64,000 bases of DNA from Armigeres subalbatus (GCF_024139115.2 NW_026943222.1:124001-188000); one strand, 5' to 3'; positions 9,635-20,954 are shown, counted from the stretch's first letter. Notes: generated by a model not told the origin, from the letters alone. Translations and numbers: made by a program.

Positions 9635-11165
9635 TTGCAAGGACCCGTGCCTTCGTTTTACGTTGGACCCGTTTGCGGAAGTAAAATTCCGACAAGCGGT
9701 GGTAATCCTGCAGGGACACCGTTCTGGGAAAAAACCTCTAAGAAGGTCACGTCTCCACGCTCAGCAATGAGTATTAACAGAAACAAGAGGAAGGGGGAGT
9801 CTCTGAATTCTCCACTTCCTTCAAAGAAACAAGGTTTCAAGACCGTCCTGCCCAAGCGCGGAAAAAAATAGAAGGAAGCTCGAGACTTCAGATATTCCTT
9901 TTAAATCTAACGTTGACATTTTTTTCTTCTCCTATCGAACTGAGCAATCACTTCGATTTGATTAATGACGAATTTGCAAAAATCGAATCTACCTCTAGCC
10001 CAGGTGATTCGATTCATGCGAAAAAGCAAAGGATTCCGCCAATTGTGGTATCTGTTGCCGAGTTTTCTGGTTTTTGGAATGAAATCTTGAGTAACCTTCA
10101 GGGGATCAAGGTTTCATTTCAGATTGCCAGGAAGGGTGACTGCCGCGTTTTGCCGGGATCCTTTGACGATCGCAAAATGAGGAAGACTTCAGCATTTAAC
10201 TGAGAAGCGCCATAAATTCTTCACATACGACGACAAAACTGAGCGATTGTTCAAAGTCGTCTTGAAAGGTCTCCCCAGTGATGATGAGATTAAAATTAAT
10301 GGATGAGATTAAAATTGAAATTTCTCAATTACTTGGATTTTCACCAGTCCAAGTAATTAAGATGAAAAAGAAATCCCACTCTGGTACTTCCCAAAGGGGC
10401 ATTTCTCAAGAATTTTATTTAGTTCATTTTAACAAAAGTGAACTAAATAATATGAAAAGTTTGGAAAAAGGCCTGTATTATGTCTCATGTCCGTGTTACA
10501 TGGGAACATTTCCGCAGGCCTGGGGAAATTTCCAAATCCCACTCAGTGCCGTAAGTGCCAAAAGTGGGGTCACGGAACCAAACATTGCCACATGGATGCT
10601 AAATGCATGATTTGTGGTGGAACCTCTCACGCCAAGGACGCTTGTCCTGTGAGAGAAGATTCCAATAAATTTAAGTGTGCAAATTGTGGGGGTAATCATA
10701 AATCCAATTTCTGGGAATGCCCTTCACGCAAAAGTTTTGAATTCCTGCAAAATTGATAACGGAAATTCCAATCGGATCCCAGATTCGACTGGTAGAAATT
10801 TTCAAACGCTCAAATCTCGAAACCAGCTACCGGTCGAGCAATTCATACCCACCAAAATTCACAAACAAATTTTGCCGCTCGTCAACGGGCAGGAAGCACT
10901 TCAGTAAATTCCAATTTTTCGAATGTACCTACGCATGCAAACATCGCTGCTGGTAGACAAAATTTCTCTTCTCAAAATGAGGTTTATACCCATGTCCCAA
11001 CGGGAAATAATGGTCATGTTGTTGATTCAGGTAGCATGACTGCTTCCGATTTTGATTTTTAACTGAACAATTGCATCACATGATTGATGCAATGTTCAAA
11101 GCAAATACCATTCCTGAAGCTGTTCAGGTTGGTATAAAGTACACACAAAAATTGTTATCGGACTC
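9635..11165 (+). pseudogene. Jockey-like ORF1 (gag-like, zinc knuckles), frameshifted
   Basis: The reading frames show a basic N-terminal part with KRKGESLNSPLPSKKQGF, a middle part with LLGFSPVQVIKMK and FYLVHFNKSEL, and three knuckles: CRKCQKWGHGTKHC, CMICGGTSHAKDAC and CANCGGNHKSNFWEC (about 10537-10722). A tail with MIDAMFKANTIPEAVQVG follows near 11080-11130, as in Juan-type ORF1. It is broken near 9871, 10200, 10610, 10756 and 11060. ORF1 proteins bind the element RNA. Confidence 0.7.
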
Positions 11166-11172
11166 CGTTTCA

Positions 11173-13823
11173 ATGGATCCAAATAATTGTGTGAAAGTTC
11201 TAAATTGGAATGCCTGCTCTCTAAAGGGTAAGGAAGATGAATTATTCAACTTCCTAACAGTTCATAATGCATATTGCCATTATAACAGAAACCTATTTAA
11301 AACCAGGACTCTCCATTAAAAGAGATCCAAATTATTTTATCTACAGAAATGATCGTCTTGACAGCGCCTGTGGTGGGGTCGCCATTGTCATCAATAGACG
11401 TATCAAACATAAATTATTTTCTTCATTCAAACCAAAGTTTTTGAAACCTTGGGAGTTTCTGTTGAAACAAATTTTGGAAAATTTTCCTTCATTGCAGCTT
11501 ACTTGCCTTTTTCAATGCAATGGGCAGCAAAAAGAATTTGTTGAAAGCTGATCTTCAAATTCTGACTCGCAACAAATCTAAATTCTTCGTAATTGGTGAC
11601 TTCAATGCCAATTTCACCGTTCATGGAATAATGCTCAAAGCAATTCCAATGGTAAAATTTTATTTGAAGATTGTTCTGCGGGATATTATACTATTCAATA
11701 TCCCAATGGACCAACTTGTTTTTCTTCCAGTCGAAATCCTTCTACAATTGATTTAGTTTTAACGGATTCAAGTCAGCTGTGTGGCCAATTGGTAACTCAT
11801 GCTGACTTTGACTCTGATCACCTTCCTGTGACATTTGAAATCTCACAAGAAGCCATTTATAATCCAATCAGCTCTACTTTTAATTATCCATAGAGCTGAT
11901 TGGGATTTATAAAACGTATATCGATAGGAATTTTGATGTTGATATTCCTCTCGATACCAAAAGTGATATTGATAATGCTCTCGTATCTTTGACAAATTTA
12001 ATTGTCGAAGCCAGAGGCATTGCAATTCCTAAATGTGAAATTAAATTCAACTCCATTATTATTGACGACGATCTTCAGCTACTGATCCGTCTTAAAAATG
12101 TGAGGCGAAGGCAATACCAAAGAACTCGCGATCCTACTTTAAAAGTTATTTGGCGAGATTTGCAAAATGAAATTAAAAACGTTTCGCTATTCTGAGAAAT
12201 ACCAACTTTGAGAATAATGTCTCGAAGTTGATCCCAGTTCGAAACCCTTTTGGAAATTAACGAAAATTCTTGAAAAACCTCAAAAGTCAATTCCAGCGCT
12301 TGAAGAGGGAAATAACATTTTATTGACAAATGGCGAAAAGGATCAAAAACTTGCTCAGCAGTTCGAGAGTGCCCATAATTTTAGTCTAGGTCTCACTAGT
12401 CCAATTGAGGATCAGGTTACACGAAGCTTCGAAGACATTCTCAACCAAGATAATGTTTTTGACCCTTCGTTGGGAACTAATTTGGATGAAGTGAGATCTA
12501 TTACTAGAAAATTTAAAAATATGAAAGCCCCGGGTGATGATGGTATTTTCTACATACTCATCAAAAACTTCCTGAGAGCTATTTATCCTTTTTGGTTAAT
12601 TTATTTAACAAATGTTTTCAATTGGCATACTTCCCAGATAAATGGAAAAACGCCAAAGTTGTTCCAATTTTGAAGCCGGACAAAAATCCAGCTGAGGCTT
12701 CTAGTTATCGCTCAATCAGTTTGCTTTCTTCAATAAGCAAACTGTTTGAAAAGATTATTTTAAATAGAATGATGGTTCATATTAATGACAATTCTATTTT
12801 TGCTGATGAGCAATTTGGTTTTCGCCATGGGCATTCAACCACTCATCAGTTATTAAGAGTTACGAACTTAATTCGGCTCAACAAATCTGAAGGATATTCG
12901 ACTGGAGTTGCTCTTCTTGATATAGAGAAAGCATTTGACAGTGTTTGGCATGAAGGTTTGATTGTAAAATTGATGAATTTTAATTTTCCTCTGTACATTA
13001 TTAAACTGATCCAAAATTATTTATCAGATCGTTTCACTGCAGGTAAACTATCAGAATTCTAAATCTGATAGATTACCTGTTAGAGCTGGTGTTCCCCAAG
13101 GCAGCATACTGGGGCCCATATTGTATAACATTTTTACTTCTGACTTACCTGATTTACCACCAGGGTGTCAAAATCTTTTGTTTGCAGATGACACAGGTCT
13201 CAGCCAAAGGGCGAAGCCTTCGTGTCATTTGTAGTAGATTGCAAAAAGTTTGGATATTTTTTTCCACTTACTTGCAAAATTGTAAAATTTTCCCGAATGC
13301 TACTAAAACTCAGCTTATAATTTTCCCAAATAAGCCGAGAGCTTCTTATTTGAAACCTTCTAGCAGACATATTGTCACTATGAATGGGGTTCCACTAATT
13401 GGTCTAGCGAAGCTAAATATTTAGGACTTCTGCTAGATCAAAAATTAACTTTTAAAATCACATTGAAGGCCTTCAAGCCAAATGTAATAAATATATTAAG
13501 TGTCTATATCCACTTATAACAGAAAATCAAAACTTTGTCTTAAGAACAAACTTTTGATTTACAAACAAATTTTTAGACCAGCCATGTTGTATGCTGTGCC
13601 AATATGGGCTAGTTGCTGCAATACCAGAAAGAAGGCACTCCAGAGGATTCAAAATAAAATTTTGAAAATGATCCTGAAGTTGCCTCCGTGGTATAGTACC
13701 AATGAACTTCATAGAATTTCTAATATTGAGACATTGCAACAAATGTCCAACAAAATAATTTCCAATTTTAGACAAAAATCGTTGCAATCTTCTATTGCAA
13801 CGATAAGCTCCTTGTACCCTTAG
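11173..13823 (+). pseudogene. Jockey-like ORF2 (endonuclease and RT), frameshifted
   Basis: I place the start at ATG 11173 because VKVLNWNACSLKGKEDEL, the first endonuclease block, follows it. Further blocks are GGVAIVINRRIKHKL, VIGDFNANFT (about 11590), the RT blocks NAKVVPILKPDKNP, SYRSISLLSSISKLFEKIIL, EQFGFRHGHSTTHQLL, LDIEKAFDSVWHEGL (motif A), VPQGSILGP-like (about 13092) and a FADDTG-like motif near 13185, and a C-terminal part with YKQIFRPAMLYAVPIW. The stop is at 13821-13823. At least seven frame breaks make it inactive. Confidence 0.75.
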
Positions 13824-13849
13824 TATAAATTAGGTTAAGTTTAGTTTAG

Positions 13850-13862
13850 AAGCCTTCTGCCA
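13850..13862. repeat. 13-bp target duplication of the Jockey-like LINE, right
   Basis: This is the second copy of AAGCCTTCTGCCA, directly after the 3' end TTTAG of the LINE. Confidence 0.75.
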
Positions 13863-14474
13863 AAGGGTGTTTTGCGAGGTCTCCTTCCAGGGAGGCGGAA
13901 AGCGGAGTGACGGAGGTTGCAATCAGCAGCATCAGAGTCTCCCCAGCAGTTCTTCTCTCGACTGGGAAGCTATTGTGGACCTCGGAAACATAGAAAATGC
14001 GGCACAAGCGTTCCCCAACGTCTTAGCATACTTTATCGATCGATACGTCCCAAATGATCGAGCAATACAAATAACGTCCCCCTTGGCAAACACGTGTACT
14101 GAGAAGAATGAAATCTGCGAAGCGAGCGGCACTACGCAAAAACACTAAGCATCGAACTGTTTCGCTGAGATACTACTATGTTAAGCTCAACCACGACTAC
14201 AAGCGAGCCAGTTAGGATTTCTATTCTCGATATCAGCCAAATATTCAACGGAACCTAAAATCACATCCGAAACGTTCCTGGAAGTATGTCAAAGATCAGC
14301 GTAAAGAATCTGGATTGCCGTCGTCCATGGTATTTGATGGATCTACAGCAAATAACACCCAGGAATCAGTTCGTTTTTCTCGGATAAGCTTGCTGGATTT
14401 CCTTCAATTCTCTTTTCCGTATCTTCCGTGCGTCCATTTCCCACGGGGTGTTTCTTTCCTGCTGGAAGACTGCG
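13863..14474 (+). pseudogene. CR1-like LINE ORF2 fragment, 5' of the pogo insertion
   Basis: The plus strand encodes, over several frames, SLDWEAIVDLGNIENAAQAF, FIDRYVPND, a KRAALRKNTKHRT block, SHPKRSWKYVKDQRKESGLP and SSMVFDGSTANN. This is the linker between endonuclease and RT found in CR1/Jockey-group LINEs (a phrase like SFWKYVNSKR..SGLPS). It ends at the pogo element with CWKTAY. It has frameshifts and stops. Confidence 0.65.
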
Positions 14475-14476
14475 TA
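14475..14476. repeat. TA target duplication, left side of pogo element
   Basis: TA here and at 17151-17152 flanks the terminal inverted repeats. Confidence 0.85.
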
Positions 14477-17150
14477 GGGGAACAGGTGGTAAAATGAACA
14501 GGTGCTCAAATTACTGCATTTTCCTAAATAAAAATAATCAATTATCACTCCACCCTATCTTAAGGGCAAAAAAATGTTATTAGAGCCACCCTATGCTGTG
14601 CTGAACTGTCAAACGACGAAAATAATAAACAAAAACAAACCACGCAGTCTGGTTCTTCGCCGTGATGTTAATTTGGATCCGAGTAAATTAACGTTTTATT
14701 GCATTTTAACAGTAATGCTATAAATGTATCGTTGTGAAAAGAAGCAATTCAAATCGTTCCCCAGTTGTTATTAGCTAAGGTAAGGTTTTGCACAATTTAT
14801 TTCATGTTAAAATAGTCGTTTTTCGTTGTAAGCTCTGTGGGGGTAAAATGAACACCCGGGGGTGGTAGAATGAACAGTGAACAATTTCATTTTGACCTTC
14901 CAGATGCCTCGGGTTTATAAAAGGAAAACGCAACGGCAAACCTGGACAGATGAGCAGATGGCTGCGGCAAAACTTGCCGTGGAAGGCGGAATGTCTGTAC
15001 GGTGTGCATCCTTGAGGTACAACATTCCAAGGCTAACTCTTGCCAGGTGGATTGCATCTCTCGAAAAAAAAGAGGACTTGGCTCGAAGAAAACGGTTTTC
15101 ACTCAAGAACAAGAACAGGAGCTGACTAATCATATTCTCGATCTGGAGGCAAGATTTTACGGGGTGAATAGAAAGGATATACGCAAACTTGCCTATGAAC
15201 TGGCAGAGCTGAACGGACTGCCGCACAACTTCAACCGGAAGACCAAAAAGGCTGGCACCTTCTGGCTACTGGGATATCTCAGGCGGAATCCAACCGTATT
15301 ATTTCGGAAATCAGAGGCAACCGCAAGAGCTAGAGGTTTTAGTAAACCGTCTGTAAATATATTCTACGACATTCTTTGCCATCATTTGGAAACTAACAGG
15401 TTTCAGCCATCTCGCATATTTAATGCCAAAGAAACGGGAATCAGCACGGTAAATATTCTAATTACTATTTTCATTTACATTTACTAAAAAAACATGTAAA
15501 ACACATTCTAGGTCCCCCTCAAGAAACTGAAAAATGCTGCCAAGAAAGGAAAAAAGCAGGTTGGGGCCATCACCTCTGACGAGCGAGGAATATTGATGAC
15601 AGTCGTGATGTGTATGTCCGCAACCGGGCAACATTTGCCACCGTACGTCATTTTTCCCCGGGTGCGCATGCACGACGCATTGAAGAGAGGAGCTCCCAAC
15701 GGGACTAAATTCAACTGCAACCCTTCCGGCTACATGACTTGCGAGTCTTTTCTGGATTACTTCGACCATTTTATTGACCATGTCAATCCTCGAAAAGAAC
15801 CCTGATTTGTTGATTATTGATGGTCACAGTTCACATATGAAAAACTTCGGTTTTACCCGGAAGGCTCGTGCAAACTTTGTAACGGTGATCGCGCTGCCAC
15901 CACACTGCAGTAACAAGTTGCAGCCGCTGGATGGCGCCGTTTAAAAACTATTATGCGAATGCTTCTGAAGATTTCATGCGCAGAAATCCTGGAAAAGTTA
16001 TCGGGCTGTACGACGTCTCGGAATTGCTGGGCGTGGCATTTCCGAAAGCCGAACGGTTTTCGTAAAACTGGCATTTGGCCATTTAACAGAAATGTGTTCA
16101 GCGATGAAGACTTTGCCCCCTCGTTACGTTGATCACAATTACTAATCCGATGGTTTTCGATGAATCAACAATACAGTAAATTTCTTTGCCGAATGTTATC
16201 GTTCTTCCTGAGTCTGATGAACTTCCTGAAGATGTTCCCGCGCCTGACGTGAACCAGATTTATCGGATTGAGTCACCTTCAAAAGCTTCTCCAAAATCTT
16301 TGCTCAATATTTCGGTAGTGGAACCACTACCGCTGGCTAAGATGACACCTCTGAGAGCCTCCAAGCTGATACGTAAATCCGAACGAGCAGTTGAGATTAC
16401 CGGGGACAGCTATATTATCAAAGCATAACGCCGTCGGAAGTATCAAAAACGATCAAAGCGAAAAAAAAGGACCTATCCAGCAAAAACCCGAGGCAAGGTG
16501 CAAAAACAGGATGAAAGCTGTGAAGATAATATATTTTGCGATCTATGTGGTGCTACGTTTTCGGAATCAATCGACGGTCAAAAATGGGAGAAATGCATTT
16601 CATGTTTGATGTGGTTCCACGTTGAATGTAGTGCGAACGAGGATGATTCTAAATGCTGCTCCTGCAATTGAGATCTCTCATTAACGTGGACGACAGACTT
16701 AAGTGTTTTAACACTTTTCAATCCTTTCTTTTGTTTTAAGTTGTTTTAAAGGTAGTTATGAAATGGACTTTTTTTACGTTTATTACAATATATATACAAG
16801 AAAATAAACTCTGATCTGATAATATGTTGCCATAAATGTTTTGTGCTATCAATTTTTAACATGAAAAATGTCAATGAAACCAATATGTTCATTTTATCCT
16901 CACAAGGTGTTCATATTACCACCTGCATATGTTCATTTTACCCGCATAACTTTTAAAGGTCTGGAATTTCACAGTTTTTTTAAATGCAAAAAAATACATA
17001 TAAAATCACGATTTTGACTACTTATTTCCAATACTTATCTTGGAGATGTATTAAAAAAATGATCTGATGTACGTTGTTTTGTGTTTTATTGTTTAGTTTA
17101 AGAATAATACGAGAAAAAGCTTAACGTGTTCATTTTACCACCTGTTCCCC
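14477..17150 (+). mobile_element. pogo/Tigger-like DNA transposon with 24-bp inverted repeats
   Basis: The element is 2674 bp. Its left end starts GGGGAACAGGTGGTAAAATG and the right end is the reverse complement, matching over 24 bp, with TA on both sides. Subterminal copies of the motif TAAAATGAAC occur at about 14845-14880 and in reverse at about 16885-16950, likely transposase binding sites. It carries a decayed transposase gene. Removing it and one TA restores the reading frame of the CR1-like host ORF (TAYMFPVHKKGDK), so the insertion site is exact. Confidence 0.9.
14904..16671 (+). pseudogene. pogo-like transposase with psq HTH, DDE core and PHD-like finger
   Basis: Start ATG at 14904 gives MPRVYKRKTQRQTWTDEQM, a pipsqueak-type helix-turn-helix DNA-binding start with ASLRYNIPRLTLARWI. 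A run of eight A near 15063 causes a frameshift into EARFYGVNRKDIRKLAYELA. An intron of 63 bp (15449-15511, GT to AG) interrupts GIST|VPL. The DDE core shows ATGQHLPPYVIFPR, LLIIDGHSSHMKN with the second Asp, and LPPHCSNKLQPLD with the third. The expected first Asp (xDETG) reads AKETG, so it is replaced by Lys. A frameshift lies near 15800. The C-terminal part has a Cys-rich PHD-like finger (FCDLCGATF, CISCLMWFHVEC, CCSCN). The stop is at 16669-16671; an AATAAA follows at 16803. It is inactive. Confidence 0.8.
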
Positions 17151-17152
17151 TA

Positions 17153-17356
17153 TATGTTCCCAGTGCACAAAAAAGGTGATAAACGTGACGTCAACAACTA
17201 TCGTGGAATTACATGCTATGCGAAGGATTTGGGAGTAATTTTGGATCACGTTCAAGCAGCATGTTTCCTACGCGCTGTTAGTAAGGCTTCTCAGACGCTG
17301 AGATTCATTTTCAGGATAGCAAAAATTTCACCGATATTCATTGCCTCAAATTACTG
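17153..17356 (+). pseudogene. CR1-like LINE RT fragment, 3' of the pogo insertion
   Basis: Directly after the TA the plus strand encodes MFPVHKKGDKRDVNNYRGIT, the first RT block of CR1/Jockey-type LINEs, then jumps to KDLGVILDHV and a late RT block SQTLRFIFRIAK. The central RT with the catalytic motifs is deleted. It is cut again by a second TA-flanked element at 17357. Confidence 0.75.
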
Positions 17357-17358
17357 TA

Positions 17359-18200
17359 GGGGAAACTGGACACACGTGATCCCCGGGGACACATGATCCC
17401 CCCTGTTTTCTCGAAACCTAATAACATTTTTATACCACTGAAATGTGTAAACAGATCCGTTAGATAGATAATTGAATCTGAGTAACTTTTGATGTTAGTT
17501 CCTTTATGATTATGGGTTTTAGAAAGGTTTTATTATTTTTTGCGTTTTCAATTTTTTTTTTTCTGCAAAGGTGAAAAGTTTAATAAGTTATCCAACCAAA
17601 ACGTGTAAGTTTTTTACTGATCCTAGTTTTACTATTGCAGAATTGAATAAGCTTATTAAATTGATGATTGCTCATTTCCAGGGAATCAATTTTTTTTGGA
17701 ATGCGCATGCGAAACAAGCGACAAAAAAGAACCAACGACAAAGCTTTGTTTTTGTCGGAGATAATAATGACAAAGATCCGAAAAAAAATTGTCAGCAACA
17801 AAAAAGAAAACAATCTTGTTGCCAACTTTTCATCCCGTTATTATTCATTATTTCTAGAGCAAATTTCGGTTTTATGCTATCATAATTTCTGCTTTTATGG
17901 AAATATTCGAGAATGAAACAATGATTACCAAATTAGCATCGTATTTTCGGAAATATCAGAGCATGCAAGGCAAAAGATTCTTGTCATACAGTGTTCGGTT
18001 TCTGATAAAGGTTTGTCGCTAGGTGCGTTTGTCAGTAACAAACTCTGTTGATGACAAAGAGTATATTGTTAGGCGTTGCTCGAATATTGATTCCCTGCTC
18101 ATTTCACATTGAATGGAGAAATAAACCAAGATAAATACTCAACATGGGGGCACACTTGATCCCCCACAGTTTGGACACACTTGATCCCGAGTTTTATTAA
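17359..18200 (+). mobile_element. Second TA-flanked element start (GGGGAAACTGG end), right end not found
   Basis: At 17357-17358 TA is followed by GGGGAAACTGGACACACG and by repeats of the motif ACACRTGATCCCC (17370-17403). The same motif recurs at 18145-18186. This is the style of pogo-like ends with subterminal repeats, and it again interrupts the CR1-like ORF. No matching right end was found before the gap at 19501, so the extent is uncertain. The inside is A/T-rich with no recognisable protein. Confidence 0.4.
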
Positions 18201-19419
18201 ATGCGAGTGAATTAATTAACATAATGTTCAATCTAAGATTAAATGAAGTTTCGGAAATACTCAAAAAATCATCGGGTGAAAATCTACTATTCAAATGTAC
18301 TCTCTCTCAGTACTGAGATTTTCATTTTCATTGAGAGAAGTCATGCGATATTTACATTCTATTCTCCCTTGCTTTCAAAGAAAACAAAAACAATGAAAGG
18401 AAAACCGCTACATTTTCCCGGATTTTTATTTCATGAAAGCGCATCAAACTACTGTAAATAAGCTGTTTCTTCTTCAATAATGTTACAACAATATATGAAT
18501 TTTAATTTTATCGACTAGTCATCGTTATTTGCACAGATCTATCAAAACTATTTAGAAATTTGGATTTCAAAACGAAGCCACATTCCCATCATGACTGCTT
18601 GTGATGTGACAGGTGACCGAGAACCCGCTACATTTTCATTTGGTCTCTTGAAAATGAAAATGCAACTGTTTTCGCTTTCACATGACGATCACGAAAACTA
18701 GCAGTACTGCTCTCTTTATTAAATAGGGTAAGTTTATTTAGAATCACTATTTCCATCGTATTTTATCACAAGTTTTCCTGTCTGTCTACCTAAAGAACGT
18801 TTAACAATAGGCTAATCCTACCGCTTCTATTCAGTATTTACACGTAATATACACGTAAATATGATGTTTCAAGCATGCGTGGCAGTACCACATTGATGTA
18901 TGGAGTCACCAGCCTGGTATGTTCACGGTCGTGGTATTGGTAGTAGACTGGGAACCGCGATGCATCACAGACTTTTTGTTGGTTCCGAAATAGGCAGTCT
19001 GGGATATTTATCACTGGCCATGGGTTTTAAAGTGCGACCAATTTTTAAAATTAGAAACAGGATAATTAGATTAAAAAATAACAAAGATATATTTAATATT
19101 TATGTATCGATCATCCAGTTTTGCTATCATTACTGTATCGGCCACGCAAATAGATCCTCTTGGAAACATCATGGTTGTCATAATATGACCTCTGCTTTTC
19201 ACTGGAGTGGATTGATTGCATAAATAATCATCAGCATGTCAACTTTGTTGATAACTGTCACTGTTACTCTATTCGAGAACCAAACTACTTGCCTTACTTA
19301 ATACCAACAATATTTTTAATTTTTGCACGACTGTTTTTACGTTAGACTATAAAGAATTGTTTGAAAATAAACCAATTTGGCTTTTTATCAGACTAGAAGG
19401 AACATAAACTGCCGCTAAT
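18201..19419. other. Unrecognised AT-rich DNA
   Basis: No gene or known repeat was recognised. A TA followed by GGGTAAGTTTATTTAGAAT at 18722 resembles the start of another TA-flanked element, but its partner end is not seen. A 107-codon open frame at 18900-19223 resembles no family I know. Confidence 0.4.
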
Positions 19420-19475
19420 CGCAAGTCGAGCACATCTGTATATGGAGCCCCATATACAGATGTGCTCGACTTGCG
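19420..19475. repeat. Perfect palindrome, 26-bp arms
   Basis: CGCAAGTCGAGCACATCTGT begins the left arm (19420-19445), and the right arm (19450-19475) is its exact reverse complement around AGCC. It lies 25 bp before the N gap, so it may be a real hairpin or an assembly fold-back. Confidence 0.8.
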
Positions 19476-19500
19476 GTTATATAGTAAATATGTTCAGCCT

Positions 19501-19525
19501 NNNNNNNNNNNNNNNNNNNNNNNNN
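19501..19525. other. Assembly gap, 25 N
   Basis: Twenty-five unknown bases. The true distance across it is not known. Confidence 1.
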
Positions 19526-19660
19526 GGTCAATAGTTTGCTGAAGTTTGTCTCATGATCTCATTTTGATGGTCTGGCTACATATGTATTGAATCACCGTTG
19601 TTGAGTCATATGTCTTTGAATACAACATGTAAACTAAATTCCTTAGTAAGTATAGCAACA

Positions 19661-19902
19661 GGACGCGCGGCTACAAAGCAAGACCATGCTAAAGGTGGCT
19701 GGGCTCTCAATTCCAAGTCCGGTCCGCTCTAGGAGATTTTATGATTGTATAAATAGCATAAAAGTATCATCGTGTCATATGTGACATACAAGGGCTAAAA
19801 TGGTAATATGGCTTAGAAACCTCGTAGTTAAAAACTTTGAAAGCTGCGAGACGGCAATGTCCCTTTGTGGGATGTTAACAAAGAAAGAAGAAGAAGAAGA
19901 AA
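19661..19902 (+). mobile_element. tRNA-type SINE with AAG tail, copy 1
   Basis: The sequence begins GCGGCTACAAAGCAAGACCA, shares blocks with the reverse complement of 23184-23432 (ACCATGCT, GGCATAAAAGTATCATCGTGT-like text, GGCTTAGAAACCTCG) and ends in an AAG repeat (19881-19902). A promoter-like start and a simple-repeat tail fit a Pol III SINE such as the Feilai group in mosquitoes. The copy is quite diverged, and no clear target duplication was seen. Confidence 0.6.
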
Positions 19903-20411
19903 CATAATTTCAATTAATTTGTTTTTTTATTTCGTAGCGTTGTGACACATCCCAGTTTAGCTACTTCGGAGTACCTCTGAAGCAAATAAAAAGTGGTCTC
20001 AACCCATCACACAATGAACTGCCACGGCAATTATTTGTACTCGCGGCGGGTAATGATTTTCTCTTCCTCACCAATCCAACAAAACGACCACCGTATATTC
20101 TCGTTCAGAAGTGACGATATGCATTTCTCTACGACGTCGTCTTCGTGCCTGCGATGATTACGGGATGGACGTTTGATGATTCAGAAAATAAAATAAATAT
20201 AAACCATGAGTAATCACCAGTGGTCGCGGTTCTCTGGGCTCTACTACGTCTGAGGGACGGGAATCCATGTCACTGATTTTATTACTTCAAAGGAAATACA
20301 TTTTCCACTTGATAGATTGCTACGTATTCCCAGTGAGAAAATTGCTCTCCTTGTTTCACTTCGGCGAACTGAATGACACAATTAGTTAAATAGAATGCAC
20401 TTTTTCGAACG
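19903..20411. other. Unrecognised DNA
   Basis: No open frame of note and no repeat match within the window. Confidence 0.4.
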
Positions 20412-20603
20412 TTACTTGACTAAGTTGGAAGATTTGTAGTAAACCTGGCAAAAATAGCTGTTGTAATGTTTCCAAATGGGATCGAAAGGAACGATCGCGC
20501 CAGACGAAACACCGCGATCCCATTTCTCATAAAAATCGTTAACTAGTGAAGAAAGGAGGTCCTTTCCTGAAGGGTACGCGTGCAATTTGAGAAAATCAGG
20601 CAA
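20412..20603 (-). CDS. Unrecognised 63-residue open frame
   Basis: The frame begins MPDFLKLHAYPSGKD and has ordinary residue complexity (two Trp, four Tyr-Phe pairs) rather than low complexity. It lies 33 bp downstream of another minus-strand frame (20637-20954), so both could belong to one broken or spliced gene. I recognise no family. The chance of it being non-coding is high. Confidence 0.2.
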   Translation of the reverse strand: MPDFLKLHAYPSGKDLLSSLVNDFYEKWDRGVSSGAIVPFDPIWKHYNSYFCQVYYKSSNLVK

Positions 20604-20636
20604 TGTCTACCCAGTTTAGAGCTCATATTTTATTGT

Positions 20637-20954
20637 TTACGTTGGATTGGAGCAAAGCCCTATGTCGGTGCGTGGTTGTCGCCGGACAGTAGTAGATGAC
20701 GATAAGCCTGTGACCACGACCTGAGACAATTGTTTAACCGTTGACGAGTAGAAGATCATTGGGAATGAGTCGACCGACATTGACACATGCTCGACAGCGG
20801 ATCGGGTTCGAGGAAATTTATAACGAAATGGCCTAAAGTGCACACCTGTGACGTTTGAGCGATTAGACTTTTTGAGCTTTACGTTGAAAGATAGCCCATT
20901 TCCTTTCCCATATACTTCTGCATCTACGAGACACGGTTCAATGACTTTGCTCAT
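20637..20954 (-). CDS. Unrecognised 105-residue open frame
   Basis: The frame starts MSKVIEPCLVDAEVYGKGNG and reads on through VTGVHFRPFRYKFPRTRSAV. It is rich in Ser and basic residues, with no visible membrane segment or signal peptide. It is the least random-looking open frame in this stretch and lies on the same strand as 20412-20603. No family recognised and no promoter seen. Confidence 0.25.
   Translation of the reverse strand: MSKVIEPCLVDAEVYGKGNGLSFNVKLKKSNRSNVTGVHFRPFRYKFPRTRSAVEHVSMSVDSFPMIFYSSTVKQLSQVVVTGLSSSTTVRRQPRTDIGLCSNPT

Larger units (their letters stand above)
9505..13849 (+). mobile_element. Jockey-clade non-LTR retrotransposon (Juan-like), full span, decayed
   Basis: The segment of 4345 bp carries a 5' UTR, an ORF1 with three zinc knuckles, an ORF2 with endonuclease and RT, and a short TTAGTTTAG-type 3' end without a long poly(A). 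It is flanked by a 13-bp duplication. The order and motif wording fit the Jockey clade, and Juan of culicine mosquitoes is the closest I can name from memory. Many single-base frameshifts break both ORFs. Confidence 0.75.

Noticed and set aside
15593..15805. Separate small gene
   Set aside because: It is the second exon of the pogo transposase, joined after the intron 15449-15511.
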